NCBI GenBank assembly: GCA_030762175.1
Contig: CM060833.1
Span: 157,601,501 to 157,665,500 of the forward strand
Reading direction: 5' to 3'
Length of the DNA: 64,000 nucleotides
Source: Metallyticus violacea
Taxonomy: Eukaryota; Arthropoda; Insecta; Mantodea; Metallyticidae
Made by a program: the position numbers and the translations under genes. The notes beneath the pieces were generated by a model. The model saw nothing but the letters and a program-made list of their open reading frames with translations, searched no databases and was not told the origin of the DNA. Positions 1 through 12,764 of the stretch are shown one piece after another (position 1 is the first letter of the stretch; each line of letters opens with the position of its first letter).

Positions 1-26
1 TCCTTCAGGAAAATATGACGTCGAAA

Positions 27-90
27 GAGGAAATATTTGAATTCTTAAAATTGGAGGAAAATATTTGAATTCATAAAATTGGAGGAAAGA
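27..90. repeat. Short tandem duplication, ~28-bp unit
   Basis: Unit 1 (27-53) and unit 2 (54-81) differ by one inserted A and one T/A change; a third partial unit begins at 82. Each unit holds an EcoRI-like GAATTC core. No function is apparent. Confidence 0.8.
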
Positions 91-899
91 GCTTGAGTCA
101 ATCGAAGAACTCTCGACTGTGTTATGAAAGTATTATGTAAGATTTTTTCTTAGTATTTGATGTTAAACAAAATAGTCTACCTTAAATTTAAGGCTTATGT
201 TTTGGTGATTTCATACGTGAAAATACATAATAGAAATGTGAAAATCAGCTGCACTTGAAGCCTAAAGTAAGGTTATATAAATATTTGCAAAATTTGATTT
301 CTATATTTCATTTCATTATTGAAGAAGATTGTGGTTTAGTGAGACTTTTGTTCTTATAAAAGTTTTGTTCTAAATTAAATTTGATAGGAAGCCCTCTAAG
401 CCCTACAATTCTTATAATTTATTCTTAACTGACAGGTTAAATGCAGGTCTTATACAGTTTATGTCAACACTGATATAATAAATGCATTACAACAAATAAA
501 TCAAATAGTGAATAGCAAAATAAAATGAGAAATTATTAATTTAAGTTTCACGAGTTAAAACGATGTAATTATTAAGGCCTACGTTTAATATTGCGATTTC
601 TGTTTTAACGATGACAGCCTTTTCCTCTGCCGGCAAATGACCCGTCATTGGCCGCTGAGTTCGGATGCGGTACTACGCGAAAGTGGCGTAACTATAACTG
701 ACATAGTCTCAAAAGTATGGATTTTCTGTCTGACCAAGGCCTTCTAATGCAAAAAGAAGAACATGAGCAGACGCAGAAGGTATCGCTCAACAGTATAACA
801 CAAATGTTTTAGGAATTAACTGCATGACAATCGAGTAAAACGACAGAAACTTAACACGTAGACTTATGGGAGTTAGAGACGATTAGGTCCAAACTGGAG
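91..899. other. Unassigned AT-rich stretch
   Basis: No coding frame, SINE or RNA gene recognised. It probably includes the 5' flank of the transposase remnant that starts near 900, but I could not identify a terminal inverted repeat. Confidence 0.4.
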
Positions 900-1820
900 C
901 GTGTCCATACTTGTATACTAGAGGGCTTTAGTTCGACCAAGATCGGGACGTCCGTGCTCTGGGAAGACCAGAAAGTATTGAAAGCAGTGGCTGATCGTAT
1001 TAGGAGAAATCCAGTGCGGAAGAAAAATTGTTGGATCGCGAGATGAACACTTCCGGGAGATCAATGTCCAGATTGCTCAGACAACACCTTGGGCTGAGGG
1101 CTTTTCGCCAGGCTAATGCACATTTCTTACTCCAACACTTAAGCAGCAGAGAGAGCTGAAATGTAAACACCTACTTCAGCATTACGTTAACAACCGCACA
1201 AAAAAATCCTTTTTACAGATGAAAAAAGTGTTACAATTGAAGACAGCCACAGCCGCCGGAATGACAGAGTGTATGCCAGGACTTCTGAAGAAGCTCGTGA
1301 GAGGGTCCCAAAGATTCAGAGGGGCCACCATCCCGCCTCAGTGATGGTTTGATGGGGAGTAAATTACGAAGGTGTCACAAAGCTGCATTTATGTCAAAAA
1401 TAGGTTAAACACAACGGCCAGAATATATGAATCAACCCTCCTTGAGCCTGTGGTGAAAGATCTGAGACCACTTTGTTCAGGAATGAGTATTGAACCTTCC
1501 AGCAAGATTTTGCACCAGCCCATTAGGCAACATCTACTCAATCGAAAATGTTTCCGAATTTTATTGCTACCCAAGGCTGGCCCTCTAGCAGCCCTGGCCT
1601 CAACCCTTTGGATTACAAATTAAGGTTAGTGCTTGAGGATATAGCCTGTAAGAAAAGGCATCCCAACATTGGGTCTCTCAAGGGATCCCTGGAACTAGCA
1701 ATGGCGGATTTAAACATGGAGTCAGTGCGCTCAGCTATTGATGAATGGCCCGATAGACTTAGGTCCTGTATTAGGGCTAATAGGGATCATTTTGAAAAAG
1801 GATATGTCCATTTAGCATAG
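900..1820 (+). pseudogene. Decayed maT/Tc1-mariner transposase
   Basis: Reading the + strand through several frameshifts recovers a Tc1/mariner-superfamily transposase in order: an N-terminal helix-turn-helix part (about 900-1130, with an RIRRNPVRK-like stretch), the first catalytic block ILFTDEK (about 1210-1230), a block ending in HHPASVMV (about 1320-1350), the second block QQDFAPAH (catalytic Asp codon 1506-1508) and the third block LNPLDYK (Asp codon 1611-1613). The last 90 codons (1548-1817) are open and end in IDEWPDRLRSCIRAN, typical of the C-terminus. The third catalytic residue is Asp after NPL, as in maT-type elements; the spacing here is 34, but the segment is shortened and contains an in-frame TAG six codons after the second Asp, so the original spacing cannot be read. 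Not functional. Confidence 0.85.
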
Positions 1821-3232
1821 AATACATAGGGATACATTTGCCGCGTCAAATTACAAAAACAGTAAAATACATTGTAGCTGTTATAAAAAAACGTAACAGA
1901 ACTTATGGCTAGACTGTTAGTGATTTACTAAAACTTCTTTTGTGTCTTAAATTTAATTTTCTTGCCAACATTCTATATGTACGTTGAGCTGTAGTTTTAT
2001 AGCCTGTCCCTGAAATCTCTCCAAATGCATCCAAGTTGACATAAGCCATGGCAGTATAATTTTCAATAAGCTGAACATCGCATATATATTACCATTATCC
2101 CACCGAAATTATAACTAATGCTGTGTTTGCATCTGCTGTAAAACAAAAGCTTTATAGTACAATGTTTTGTAATATTTAGGTAAGTTCGACATATTCTAAA
2201 ATTGCAGATTAAAGGTCTTTAGTTATAAACCTTGTCTGCTCATGTAACTAGACGTAGCGCAGCTAACAGCAACATTAAACACTCCAACTCTGTTTCCTCT
2301 CCTTCCATCCTTTGTCATGTTCAGCGTCGCTTTCTGAGCCCTATTCCTGCAGGTCTCACGGAAGTATATATTTATTCGCGAAGATCGTTGAAAGGACTCT
2401 ACATTGTGTATAAACGTTATTTAAAATATGAATCAGTTAGCCGAATGTATGCGAAATTTACTTAAAGCTTTCCTGATATACTAGCTAGGCTTCCTGAACA
2501 GCAATTTACGATTTGCACAATCTGCCTGTTTGGCGCAAAACAAAAAACACAAGCGAAAGCACTGTTTTAAACACAGAAAGAAAAATCTAATCAAAATTCG
2601 CGCTAATCTTGAACGTTTCCTAACAAAATCATCCCCCAAATCAGAGAAACTTTCGATATAAACGAAAAATTAGCAATAAATCAGAAACATTTTGACGGCC
2701 GTACTTAATCGAGTTAATCAAAATGTACTTTCCCGACTCTTGCCTGTTTGTCGAGGGACCACGCATAGGGTAAGCGGTGTTGATGTACGAACTCGGCTTT
2801 GGCATGCTTAGTTGCTGAGACGCAAAACACCGAGTGAGCGTACAAGATTTAAAACTTCAGGAATGGCGTGGAATTAACTTTAAGTCCTAATTAAAATATC
2901 CTATACACCAATCGAAGTTTGCAAATTTAATTTACTTAGAAGATAATTTTCAGGGCATGTCAGTTGTTTTATCCTACGGATATCAACATATCATGTGTAC
3001 TTGTTTCATTAGAAGTCCTGCAATGATTTTATTTCAGGAACTGTCTCTAAACTAAAAACTCGCTATTATCAACTTTAAAGCATTACTACATTATTCAGTC
3101 CTTAATAATATCAATATTACTAGTTTGTGTTTTATGTAATATCCTAAATGTAACCGTAAACTAATTAATGTTCCTTATCTAATTTTGTTGTTTGCTATTT
3201 TACATTGATTTTATATTACCTCTTATTTGCTT
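1821..3232. other. Unassigned stretch
   Basis: No recognisable gene. A 77-codon open frame at 2232-2462 (+) has no family motif and looks like chance. Confidence 0.4.
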
Positions 3233-3526
3233 TGTGTGTGTGTGTGTGTTTTTTTTTAATAGTGTTTAACGCCCGTTTTTACTACTTACGCACAAGCGGT
3301 GGACACTGGTGATACATGAGATGAAATGATATATTCGGAAAGGATTTTTTAAAGGAAGGAAGCGTTCCAGGCCTAAGTTTAGGGTACCTGCCGGCATTTG
3401 TCATTTATGAGGACTGAGGAAAACCGGGGGAAAATCTCAGTTAGGGAAGACGCACCTAGCGGGATTCGACCCCAGACCTTCCGCTTATGAGTCCGCGCCT
3501 TAACGACCTCGGTCACGCGTGGCGGT
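3233..3526 (-). mobile_element. SINE-A copy 1 with TG repeat at its tail
   Basis: tRNA-derived SINE on the - strand, from a tRNA-like head (3526 downward) to the poly-A tail, seen as a T run at 3250. The family layout is: A-box TGGCCGAGG-type, B-box GGTTCGAATCC-type, a body containing GGCAAATGCCGGG, and the tail AAACGGGCGTTAAACACT before poly-A. In this copy the B-box is damaged (GGTCGAATCC). A short (TG)n run adjoins the tail at 3233-3249. Confidence 0.9.
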
Positions 3527-4659
3527 TTGCTTTGTGTTAGTTGATTATAACTGTTTACAACTACTTAAAGAATAAGAATTATTATTTAAACAGTCCAAGT
3601 ATTTTTCAGATATTTCTTCGTTTATATATTCAATAAAGCTCATTCACTTTTATTCTTTGTTTATTATCAATTTTGTTTTACTATCTATAACCATATTAAA
3701 ACTGCCTAGCGCTGTGATATAATTTCAGAATCATAATTTTCCATGGTAAGAAAGTGTTTACTACTTTCTAACAGCAATATTTGTGCAAAAGTAGGGGAAG
3801 CATTAACTACTTTGCACCTTACCATTTTTTCCCTCTCCCTAGAAGATTTAGTGAGACGGCATATATTTTCCTCATATCTGTCTCGATTAGTAAAACGAAT
3901 TTTATTCGAAATCATCTTCAAATTCTACCTAGCAAAGTCTTCCCTAGGTTTCTCGCACTGTTTGGTTAGCCTTCTCCATAAGCAATCTTTACTTTCACAA
4001 ATTTCTTTCTGGTATAATGCGGCTTTCGTTTTGGCAGCGCTATGTTTTACTTAACTGTTCATCCCACAACCAACAAGTTGTCTATTTTCTTTTGTTTCTG
4101 AATTTATAAACATTCTGCAGAAGTTGGTCGTAAGTACATGGACAGCCCTGTACAGTTGGATCAAGTCCAGAACTCGTAGCCTTCTTGGCTGAAGTGCGTG
4201 CAGCTAGCGACAATACCGACCGAAGCGAAGCAGGTTAGCGGGCAAGGTGGTCAAAGTTATCTGGCATGATAACGACCAGTTGGGGGCAACGAATTTGTTA
4301 AAGGTCGTATTCTTTTCCGCCTTTCTTTGTTTCGCCCTTAATTATGTGCGGTATAATTACTTGCGCAAACCGGTATGTTGGTAGCTCTGTGGCAATAATG
4401 TGGATATATACACGGAAGATAAAACAATTTATGATCAAAAGACGCATGCTAAAAGAAGGCAACTTCAGTTTAAGCATATAACCGACTAACAATATTACGT
4501 TCTTAAGTGACTTCCAAATACGCTGCATTTACGATTCTTTTCGTTTCAATCTCAAGGTGCGTCATGACATTAGATATATCTTACAAATTTCAAAGCTACT
4601 CTGATTTCTGCAAATCATCTTCATTTACAATATGGCTTACAGTAATAATTTCATTGTTC
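3527..4659. other. Unassigned stretch
   Basis: Contains a 103-codon open frame at 3743-4051 (+) and a 71-codon one on the opposite strand at the same place; neither shows a domain, a good start context or splice sites, so both are treated as chance. Confidence 0.35.
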
Positions 4660-4963
4660 TAATGAAGATTTTTTTTTTTGAATAGTGTTTAACGCCCGTT
4701 TTTACTACTGAGGCACCACAGGCGGTGAACACTGGTGATACATGAGATGAAATATTATATTGGGAAAGATTTATTAAGCAAGAAAAGGTTCCAAGACTAA
4801 GTTTATGGTACCTTCTCGGCATTTGCCATTTATGACTGGGGAAAACCTGGAAAAAACCCTCAGTCAGGGAGGACGGTCATGGCGGGATTCGAACCCCAGA
4901 CCTTCCGCTCACGAGTCCCCACCTTAACGATCTCGGCCACTCGTGGCGGTCTTTAATGAAGAT
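4660..4963 (-). mobile_element. SINE-A copy 2 with target-site duplication
   Basis: Nearly full-length - strand copy, tail T run at 4670-4679, tRNA-like head ending near 4950. It is flanked by TAATGAAGAT at 4660-4669 and 4954-4963, a 10-bp target-site duplication that proves retroposition as a unit. Confidence 0.93.
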
Positions 4964-7900
4964 GAATTAAATGTGCTCAACACAAATTTTTCCTTAAACA
5001 TTCTAACGTGTGTAACGCAAATATTTAATAAAATGTTTGTGCATTTGTAAGCCACTTTGTTGACCGCGGTCATTTTCTTGGCGCCTAAATGCTTTATTCG
5101 GGAAGTCCCGGAAATTTGCTGTATTTCAAAACCACAAGCTGATCTGAAAACGAAATGCCACTGTCTTGCACATAATAACAAACTACGAGAGTATTCTTGT
5201 CTATTTCAATGAAACAGTATGACTGTCATGTGGCTAGTGCTTTATACTGCTGTTTACGTAACATATGGAGAGGAAGCGCGGCCCTTGACCGTAATAAACA
5301 ACACTTGTCTCTCGCAGTCACATGTTCCGATGCTCTGCTGTTATCACAATGTTTTACGATGGCATTTACAAAAGTGGGTTGCCTGGCAACGGCAGAGGTG
5401 TCACTCATTCAGCTCTCAGCTGTTTCCTCTCGATCACATACGAAAAACTGTTTTGCAATGACACCCGACATGTCAGAAAAAAGCGTGTATGGGCTAGTTT
5501 AAAACGGATATTATTCGAAAACCATTGTATTTAAAAATAGCATTAAAATACGCATACAGTAAACGTAAAGCAACGAAATTTAAATGTTAAGGGCTTGTTA
5601 TTCTTTATTATTCATACAACTTCATTGTTTTGGATTATTAAAATGGGGTATATTGTTCGTATATAATAAAACAGTGTTAAACAAAATTCCTGTAGGGCAT
5701 GGTTCTTCCAGGATTACTTATTTTAAACTTTATTTTTAAATTAATAATTGAATTGTGTTCGGATGTTTGATCTATTTTTGTTTATTTTAGGTTAGGAATT
5801 ATTTATATGCATATTTATAAATCATTGGTTTGCACTTGACAAAACTCAAAACTGCATTGAAAATATTTCTTTTTTTTTTTTTTTTTTTTTTTTTTTTGTT
5901 TCCTTTCCTTTTTAAAAGATGGAGTCTCTCTCTCTCTCTCTTCCTTATTGCGACTTTCAACTCCGACAAGTTCCTGGCTTGAATATTCTGCAGATTTTTC
6001 CTAGGAAAATTTTCTTGTTGTAACATGTGAAAAACAAATCAAGGCAAAAAAGGAGAAAACAAAATGGAATAAAATGAAAAAGAAGAATGAAAGCAAGAAA
6101 GGCATTAAAATGAAGAAAGAAGAACAAAATTAAGACAGAAAACAACGAAAAAGTTGCACAATGAAAAGAGGGGGAAGGAAAAGATGTGTAGAAAAATGAA
6201 AAGAGGAACAGCGATCTCGAAGGTTAGTGTCTCCGGAAAGACTGGGGTTTTACATGTGTACCAGACTGCGTTTTTTGTTGCTTTTCCTCGCCGCGTCGGC
6301 CTTATATGGCGGAGTCGATAACGTAATGTCAGGAAACCTGTTTGTCAGGTTAGCAAGCAAAACTCTCACTGAACCAGTAGTAGCTATGGCGGTGCGGCAC
6401 ACTTTGCAACTGCTACTGGCGAAACTCAATTCACTTTCATTGCCCACTTCACAGTAAACTCCAATCCCACAATGGCTTCAGCATGTACCTTGTTGGTGGA
6501 CTATCCAATAAGGTGAAGTAATCAATTTCTGATATTGGGCACCGTCTCCAAGTTTACAAATGTTTACACTTGCAGTGTTACCCTAGACTATGCATGTATT
6601 AAGGGTATGATTAAGAGGATGTGTGATGTTCTACGGAGTCTGATAATGCAATTATGCAGCTATAATTATATACCTGTCAATGTGGAAAGTAGATAGGGCT
6701 ATTTAGTGAAAGAAGACTCTAGGGCTACGCGAATGAAACGAGGTCACCACAAACGTCCTTAGATCTATAGACGCGAGAGAATAGAATAGAGTACACAAGT
6801 GGCTCAATGCCTCAACAGCTGTTAACAGCGAGGAACGGCCCAGTAACTTTGAAGCGACTTGTTCCATCCAAAATGTCCATATATTTGGCAAGTTTATTTT
6901 AGTAAGAACGAAAGACGCTAGGAAAGTAAATGTCAAGTACATGTTACTCTACTACTGAACTAAAACATTTAAAAGTTATAAAAGTTGAAATGGAATCCAA
7001 GAAAAGGTGAAAATTTGCTTGGAATTTGTTGTGTAGGCATTAGTACTTTGGAAATGTTAAGTTCTTTAGTGCAATTATGGACGTTCCTTTGTTATAATAT
7101 GAGCCAAACGGGTCTTCAACATCAGTAATCTGTTTCAAGAAAAATGACCTTTATTTATTAAAAAAAATCTTACATTATTGAGTTAGACCTAGATGATCAA
7201 TATACAAATTGTAATCATCATATCTATCACTGTGGATAAGAACACAGCATTGAAGACACGAGAACAAGAAATTAACACGAAGTGAAAGAATGGACCTACA
7301 TACTAAAGAGAGGAAAAACTGACAAGCTTTAATAGTCATTCTGCCAGTACACCTATAATTCACTAACATTAATTATTGCTTATAATCACAAGAACACTCC
7401 CAAAAAGAAAACCAAAATGGCAAAATGCGGTATCAAATTTTACATAATTTGCAAAAAAAGTTCTAACGTTATTTTTAAAACCTCATCTCATAAAGGCACC
7501 CCAATCATAAGTGTTTGATTAAAAAAATAATTTAAGCTTTGCATAGATTCTACAATTTAAAAAATGTCAGCAGTTTGTTCTTCGGCAAAATGACCATAAT
7601 AGTGACTGTTTATTTTTTTTTAATGCACCCTCTCCACCTTTCAATTTGTAATGCCATTCAATTCGATGTTTCAATTCCCGAGTATCTCACACATTGGTAT
7701 TCATTTGTTTTTGTTTTATCTTGCGAACTACCTTTTCAAGTAAACGCCCCTTCTCCCATGCTGTTGCTCCTACCGGGAAAACTGTAGAACACGAGGCAGG
7801 AGAAGTGATGAATGGAAACACAAAAATGCTTCCTTTTACAGAGGTCATAGCGTTGTTTTTAAAAAGCTGTTGCCCTCGACCTAAAGCACTCCTTAAAAAA

Positions 7901-8654
7901 ACGCGTGATCAACTGTGTATCGCAGTTTACTAACCTTGGCGTGGACTGTTTCACAAGGTAATTTCCATCCATAGCAAATCCCCCAAATACTTGTTGATAA
8001 TCCTGCACAGTGAGTGTGACGAACGCTGATGTAAATTCACCAATCACTGCACCCGGCACACTAACAAGCACATTTCACACCACCCGCAAAACCACTTTGA
8101 TGTTCGCGCTATTGTTCTTTTGATCGACCGAAAGACCGAACATATACTACTACCAAGACGCTCTCAGCGGCGCTTGCTACTGACCCATCGAGTCGAGCCG
8201 GCCGGCTGCGAGAGGGGCGAGAGCTGGGAAGCAGAAGAGGGGGAAGGTCCACCCCCTCCTCTCTCCTCACGAGTACAGCTTCAGTAACATTGCCCGCCCT
8301 TTAAAATTCGACCAAAGACCGCGGTCATTCTTTCACTATAGGTTTATTTTTAAATCTCACGAACCATTCTTAGTTTTTATTGTTCATTCTCGTTTTTATT
8401 CAGCATTAAATTGAACGCCTACTGCTTCGACTTTCAGGGTAAACATGAGAATAAAACTGGACAGTATTTATCGAGAACCAGAGGCTATTAAAGGCAGCTT
8501 AACTCAAATAGAGTTTCAACTCATAATTGCCACATAACCATTCTTAACTATGTCTCACAAGATGAATTAATATACCCATACGTTAATCCATTAACTAGCC
8601 ACTTACTGTAGGTACTGGGGTACAATTTTTATGCACCTCTGACGTTAGCAAATC
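4964..8654. other. Long stretch without a supported gene
   Basis: Holds a T run at 5868-5897, a (TC)n run at 5927-5942 and an A/G-rich block (6030-6210). Around 8160-8330 there is a short GC-rich, CpG-containing patch (GGCCGGCTGCG) in an otherwise AT-rich context. Open frames of 60-101 codons (for example 5197-5502 +, 6703-6942 -) show no family motifs. Confidence 0.4.
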
Positions 8655-8946
8655 CTAGTGAAAACCGCCGCGGATGGCCAAGGTCGTTAAGGCGGCGCGG
8701 ACTCGTGAGGGCCAGGTCTGGGGTTCGAATCGCGCCAGGACTGTCCTCCTGTCCCCTTTTTCCTCATAAATGGCAAATGCCGGGATGTACCCTAAACTTA
8801 GGCCTAGAACGCTTCCTTCCTTTAAAAAAAATCCTTTCCCAGTTTACATTTAATCTCATGTATCATCAGTGCACACCGCCTTAGGTGCCTCAGTAGTAAA
8901 AAACGGGCGTTAAACCCCCATTCAAAAAAAAAAAAAAAATTAGTGA
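8655..8946 (+). mobile_element. SINE-A copy 3
   Basis: Plus-strand copy from the tRNA-like head at about 8664 to poly-A at 8924-8939. The B-box GGTTCGAATC is intact. TAGTGA at 8655-8660 and again at 8941-8946 is a likely short target-site duplication. Confidence 0.9.
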
Positions 8947-9071
8947 GACCCGAAAATATGAATGGAAAATTCATAGAGTGACAGCCATATAGCAAATAGC
9001 TTAACCATACTCAATGCTGCCTATTCTATCATAAATAATTTGGTTCGAATATATGGTCAACTCTATGGTCA

Positions 9072-9327
9072 ACCTCGAGATGGGTCCCCAAGGTTGTTAA
9101 TACCTACTCTCGTGAGAGGGAGGTCTGGGGTTCGATTTTCACCAGGATACATCTTTCGAAGGTTTTCCTTAGTCCTCATAAAAGGCAAATGCCGGGAGGT
9201 ACCAATTTAGGCCGAACGCTTCCTGCCTTAAAAATCCCTTCCTAATTTATTATTTCATCTCATGTATGTCCATCGCCTGTGATGCCTCAGTAGTTAAAAT
9301 TGACGTTAAACACTACTTTAAAAAAAT
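9072..9327 (+). mobile_element. SINE-A copy 4, strongly diverged
   Basis: Recognised by GGGAGGTCTGGGGTTCGA in the head, GGCAAATGCCGGGAGGTACC in the body and a GACGTTAAACACTAC tail followed by an A run. Many point changes and small deletions make this one of the older copies. Confidence 0.82.
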
Positions 9328-9718
9328 CTTACATAATATTTTATTTACATTATTTTTCTCGTTTCCTTTTCAACCACTTAAGGGGAAAAATAGTTAAATA
9401 AATAGACAAAAATATTAACAAGAGAAAATGCTCAGTTATAACACAATGAAAGCACCAACAGTTGGCACAAATCAGAGAAGTTTCGCCTAACTGCACCTCC
9501 TTTGTTTTGAAGCATTTTGAACTTGCTAATAGTAGTATTCTAAAACACTGTTTATCTTGTACTTACTTTAAAAACCGACGATATACTAAGAGTTCCGGTA
9601 CGTCATCTGCCGGTCACGCGTAAGGACCGCAACGGCTGGGCGACCGAGTAAATTCGCGGCCTTATCGATCTCGCTCAAGGTCACACATACTTCATACGCC
9701 AAGTCAGCTTTGTCATTA

Positions 9719-10015
9719 AGAAAGTTTTTTTTTTTTTAATAATGTTTAACGCCCGTTTTTACTACTGAGGCACCACAGGCGGTGGACGCTGATGATATAT
9801 GAAATGAAATGATATATTGGGTAAGGATTTTTAAGGAAGGAAACGTTCCAGGCCTAGGGTACCTCCCCGGCATTTGCCATTTACGAGGACTAAAGAAAAC
9901 CTGGAAAAATCTCAGTCAGGGAGGACGGTCCTGGCCCGATTCGAACCTCAGACCTTCCGCTCACAAGTCCTTACCTTAACGACCTCAGCCACCCGTGGCA
10001 GTTATAAAGAAAGTT
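9719..10015 (-). mobile_element. SINE-A copy 5 with target-site duplication
   Basis: Minus-strand copy, tail T run from 9726, head ending about 10002. AAGAAAGTT occurs at the 3' side (about 9719-9727) and again at 10007-10015, a 9-bp duplication. Confidence 0.9.
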
Positions 10016-10872
10016 GTAGGGTTTGCTTGCAGTGTATTAACAACTGCGCTTAATGTGCGAACAAGTGAATTGTGTAAGTTTAGTGTGCTGAATTGCCACC
10101 TAACTAGTTAACGCCAGAACAGAGATTATTCCCATATATCACTGATACAGAAAGGGATTTTTGCAGAGCAGTAAGTTAGCAATTTGTAGAGAAAGTTCCT
10201 GGTGTTCCGGTTACACATAGAAATGCTGCAGAAAAACTTGTTTTTTTTTTTTTTATAAAAAAACAGGGTCAACAAACGATTTAATTCATAGCCGAAAACA
10301 ACGTATTAACGGAAGAAACTTCTGATAACATTGGAGAAAGATTATAGCATCCTCCAGGTGAGAAATCTATGCGTGAATTTCAAAAAACTCGGCACATTCA
10401 ATTCAAATCTTTCATCATAGTTGTTAAGTCCAAGAATCACCACTGCTTATGATATAAAACCTATCTGGGATCCACAGTCGATTATCTTTTGTAAAAATCG
10501 TGTGTAATGTGCTGTGACAACAAGACGAATATTAGGGCTATTTCCCCCCCCCCCAATACTGGTAACGCATGCAATATTCGTACACTTTCTTGGACACTTG
10601 TCTGATAAAGATTATTTTCAACAAGCTGCTATCACAACCCACACTGCATATCATCCTTTGGAGTCTCTAAGGCAGGTTTTAGACGACAGAATAATTTATG
10701 GCGGGTTATGACCATCACATTCTCCAGACTTACACGCAGGGGGGGGTGGGGTCTCTAAAAATAGTCAATTAAAAACCCTCACGCTAAAGATGAACTAAAA
10801 AATAATAACAAGAGAAATTTAAGAAATTTGGTTGAAAAACTTTGAATGCGAATGCTAATTTATCAGAAGACA
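10016..10872. other. Unassigned stretch
   Basis: Contains homopolymer runs (T at 10241, C at 10544, G at 10739) but no gene that I can support. Confidence 0.4.
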
Positions 10873-11128
10873 GTCGAACCTGGTGGTGTAGTGATAGTTA
10901 TACTTGCCTCTAAACCCAAGATCGCGGATTCAATCCCGGTCAGGGTGGGTGGATTTTTTGGGGGTAAATCCTCAGTGCGGCTTCCTTCAGAAGGGAAGTA
11001 AAGCCATGGGCCCCGTGTCGTAGATGGTACGTAAAGAAGCCTAAAGCCTGAAAGAAGCAAAATTTATCGCCGTTTCAGAACGCTGATGACCTGAGAGCGT
11101 TCATAAATAAATTTAATAAACAAACAGA
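10873..11128 (+). mobile_element. SINE-B copy 1
   Basis: Second tRNA-derived SINE family. Layout: a head of TGGTGGTGTAGTGGT (A-box region), a GGGTTCAAACCC-type B-box, a palindromic CTTCCTTCGGAAGGGAAG element, CCCGTGTCGTACATTTACGG, GCCTGAAAGAAGAGGCC, then a tail of GACCTGAGATGTTAAAGAGCG and (AAAT)n/(CAAT)n. This copy lacks the GCCTCTGAGC section and has a changed B-box (GGATTCAATCCC). Confidence 0.9.
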
Positions 11129-11360
11129 AAATATTAGAAGACTGACAGCAACGCGTTTAACATCTTCTATACCTAGAGGCGGATTTTACTATTTTATTAT
11201 ATCTCTATTACTATATTACTATTATATCTCTAAAAGAACCTTGATATTTTATTTTGTTTATGTTTTTATTGAGTTTATTGTTATTATAAGATTTTATTTA
11301 GGTGGGGGGACTGGAAAATAAACATAACTTTTCTTTTTTGTTGATTTAACGCTGTTTCTT

Positions 11361-11640
11361 GTCGGTCCTGGTGGTGTAGTGGTAATCATACTTGCCTTCT
11401 AAACACAAAATCGCGTGTTCAAACCCGGCCAGGATCGATGGGGTTTTCGGGCGTAAAAATCCTAAGTATGGCTTCCTTCGGAAGGGAAGTGGGTCCCGTG
11501 TCGTACATTTACAGCACGATAAAGAACCTCAAGCCTAAAAGAAGAGGCCTCTGAGCAAAATTTGCCGGCCGTTTCACGCCTTGAATAGAATGGGACGATG
11601 ATGACCTGAGATGTTAAAGAGCGTCCGTAAACAACGCTTT
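11361..11640 (+). mobile_element. SINE-B copy 2
   Basis: Nearly complete copy starting GTCGGTCCTGGTGGTGTAG and ending AGAGCGTCCGTAAAC. It lacks the usual AAAT repeats at the 3' end. Confidence 0.9.
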
Positions 11641-12434
11641 TCATTTATTCCCTTTGTTTAAAACACTTTTAAGTTATAAACCCTTTCACTTAACACTGTA
11701 ACTTTACACTCCCTAAAAGTTTAGTTCCTATTCTACCTATAACTGCCCCCCCCCCCTTTTTTCTTTCGCCTTGCAATCGTGTCATTTTCTGAGGCTTTGG
11801 TATTGCAAATAAACGTACTTCCGTTTCGCTAAGCGACAACATCCGTTCCTGGAAGTATTAGTACTGAACTAATGACCCGGAAAACCTTGCACAATTGTAT
11901 ACTTTTTTGCTCTATTACGTAACAAAAGAAAAGATGACTAAATAGCTCTCTCGTTTAAGACGGACGTTCAAAACAGGTCATTGCATATTTAGTGTTGTTT
12001 ATTTGCGCATCCATTATGAGAATTTTAGCCAAGAAACATTTATGTTTTAGGCATCTGAAATAGGTTACAATTAAGGTATAATTTTTTTTTATTTTAGGCA
12101 AGAATATATTTACGTTTTTTGTCATCTAAAACGGACCACAAGATGATTAAATTATGTACTACTTTTTTAATTATGCAGGAAGGTAAACATTTTTACGAGT
12201 ATAAAATTATTTGTTTTTATAAATTGCAGCGCAAGATTTACTTCAAAGTTTCAACAGATAGGTTTTGTATTCTGTCTGTTAAAGGGCTGAAAATGACATT
12301 TCCAAAGACACAGACGTTACAGAAGCAAACTTATATATTTTGTTACATTCTTCGAGCCCACTCTCCCACCAGAACATTTACCACACGAACCATTATAGCA
12401 TATCGGTTTTTTTTCCCTTCTTCTCTTCTCTTCT

Positions 12435-12764
12435 CTTCTCTTCTATTTTTTTTTTTTTTTTTGATTGATTTATTTATAGACGCTCTTTAACATCTCAGGT
12501 CATCAGCGTCCCATTCAACTCAGGGTGTAAAACGTCCGACAAATTTTGCTTAGAGGCCTCTCTTTCAGGCTTGAGGTTCTTTTTCGTGCCGTAAATGTAC
12601 GACACGGGACCCACGGCTTTACTTCCCTTCCGAAGGAAGCCATACTTAGGATTTTTACGCCCCGAAAAAATCCATCGGTCCTGGCCGGGTTTGAACCCGC
12701 GATCTTGGGTTTAGGAGGCAAGTATGGTAACCACTACACCACCAGGACCGACTTCTCTTCTATT
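12435..12764 (-). mobile_element. SINE-B copy 3 inserted in a CTTCT repeat
   Basis: Minus-strand copy between 12448 and 12751. CTTCTCTTCTATT is found at 12435-12447 and 12752-12764, a 13-bp target-site duplication. The target is the pyrimidine-rich (TTCTC)n tract at 12417-12447. Confidence 0.93.

Noticed and set aside
3743..4054. 103-codon open frame on +
   Set aside because: No domain, no good start context and a competing open frame on the other strand.
12119..12490. 123-codon open frame on +
   Set aside because: Ends in TTCTC and poly-T repeats and the tail of a SINE-B; no motif.
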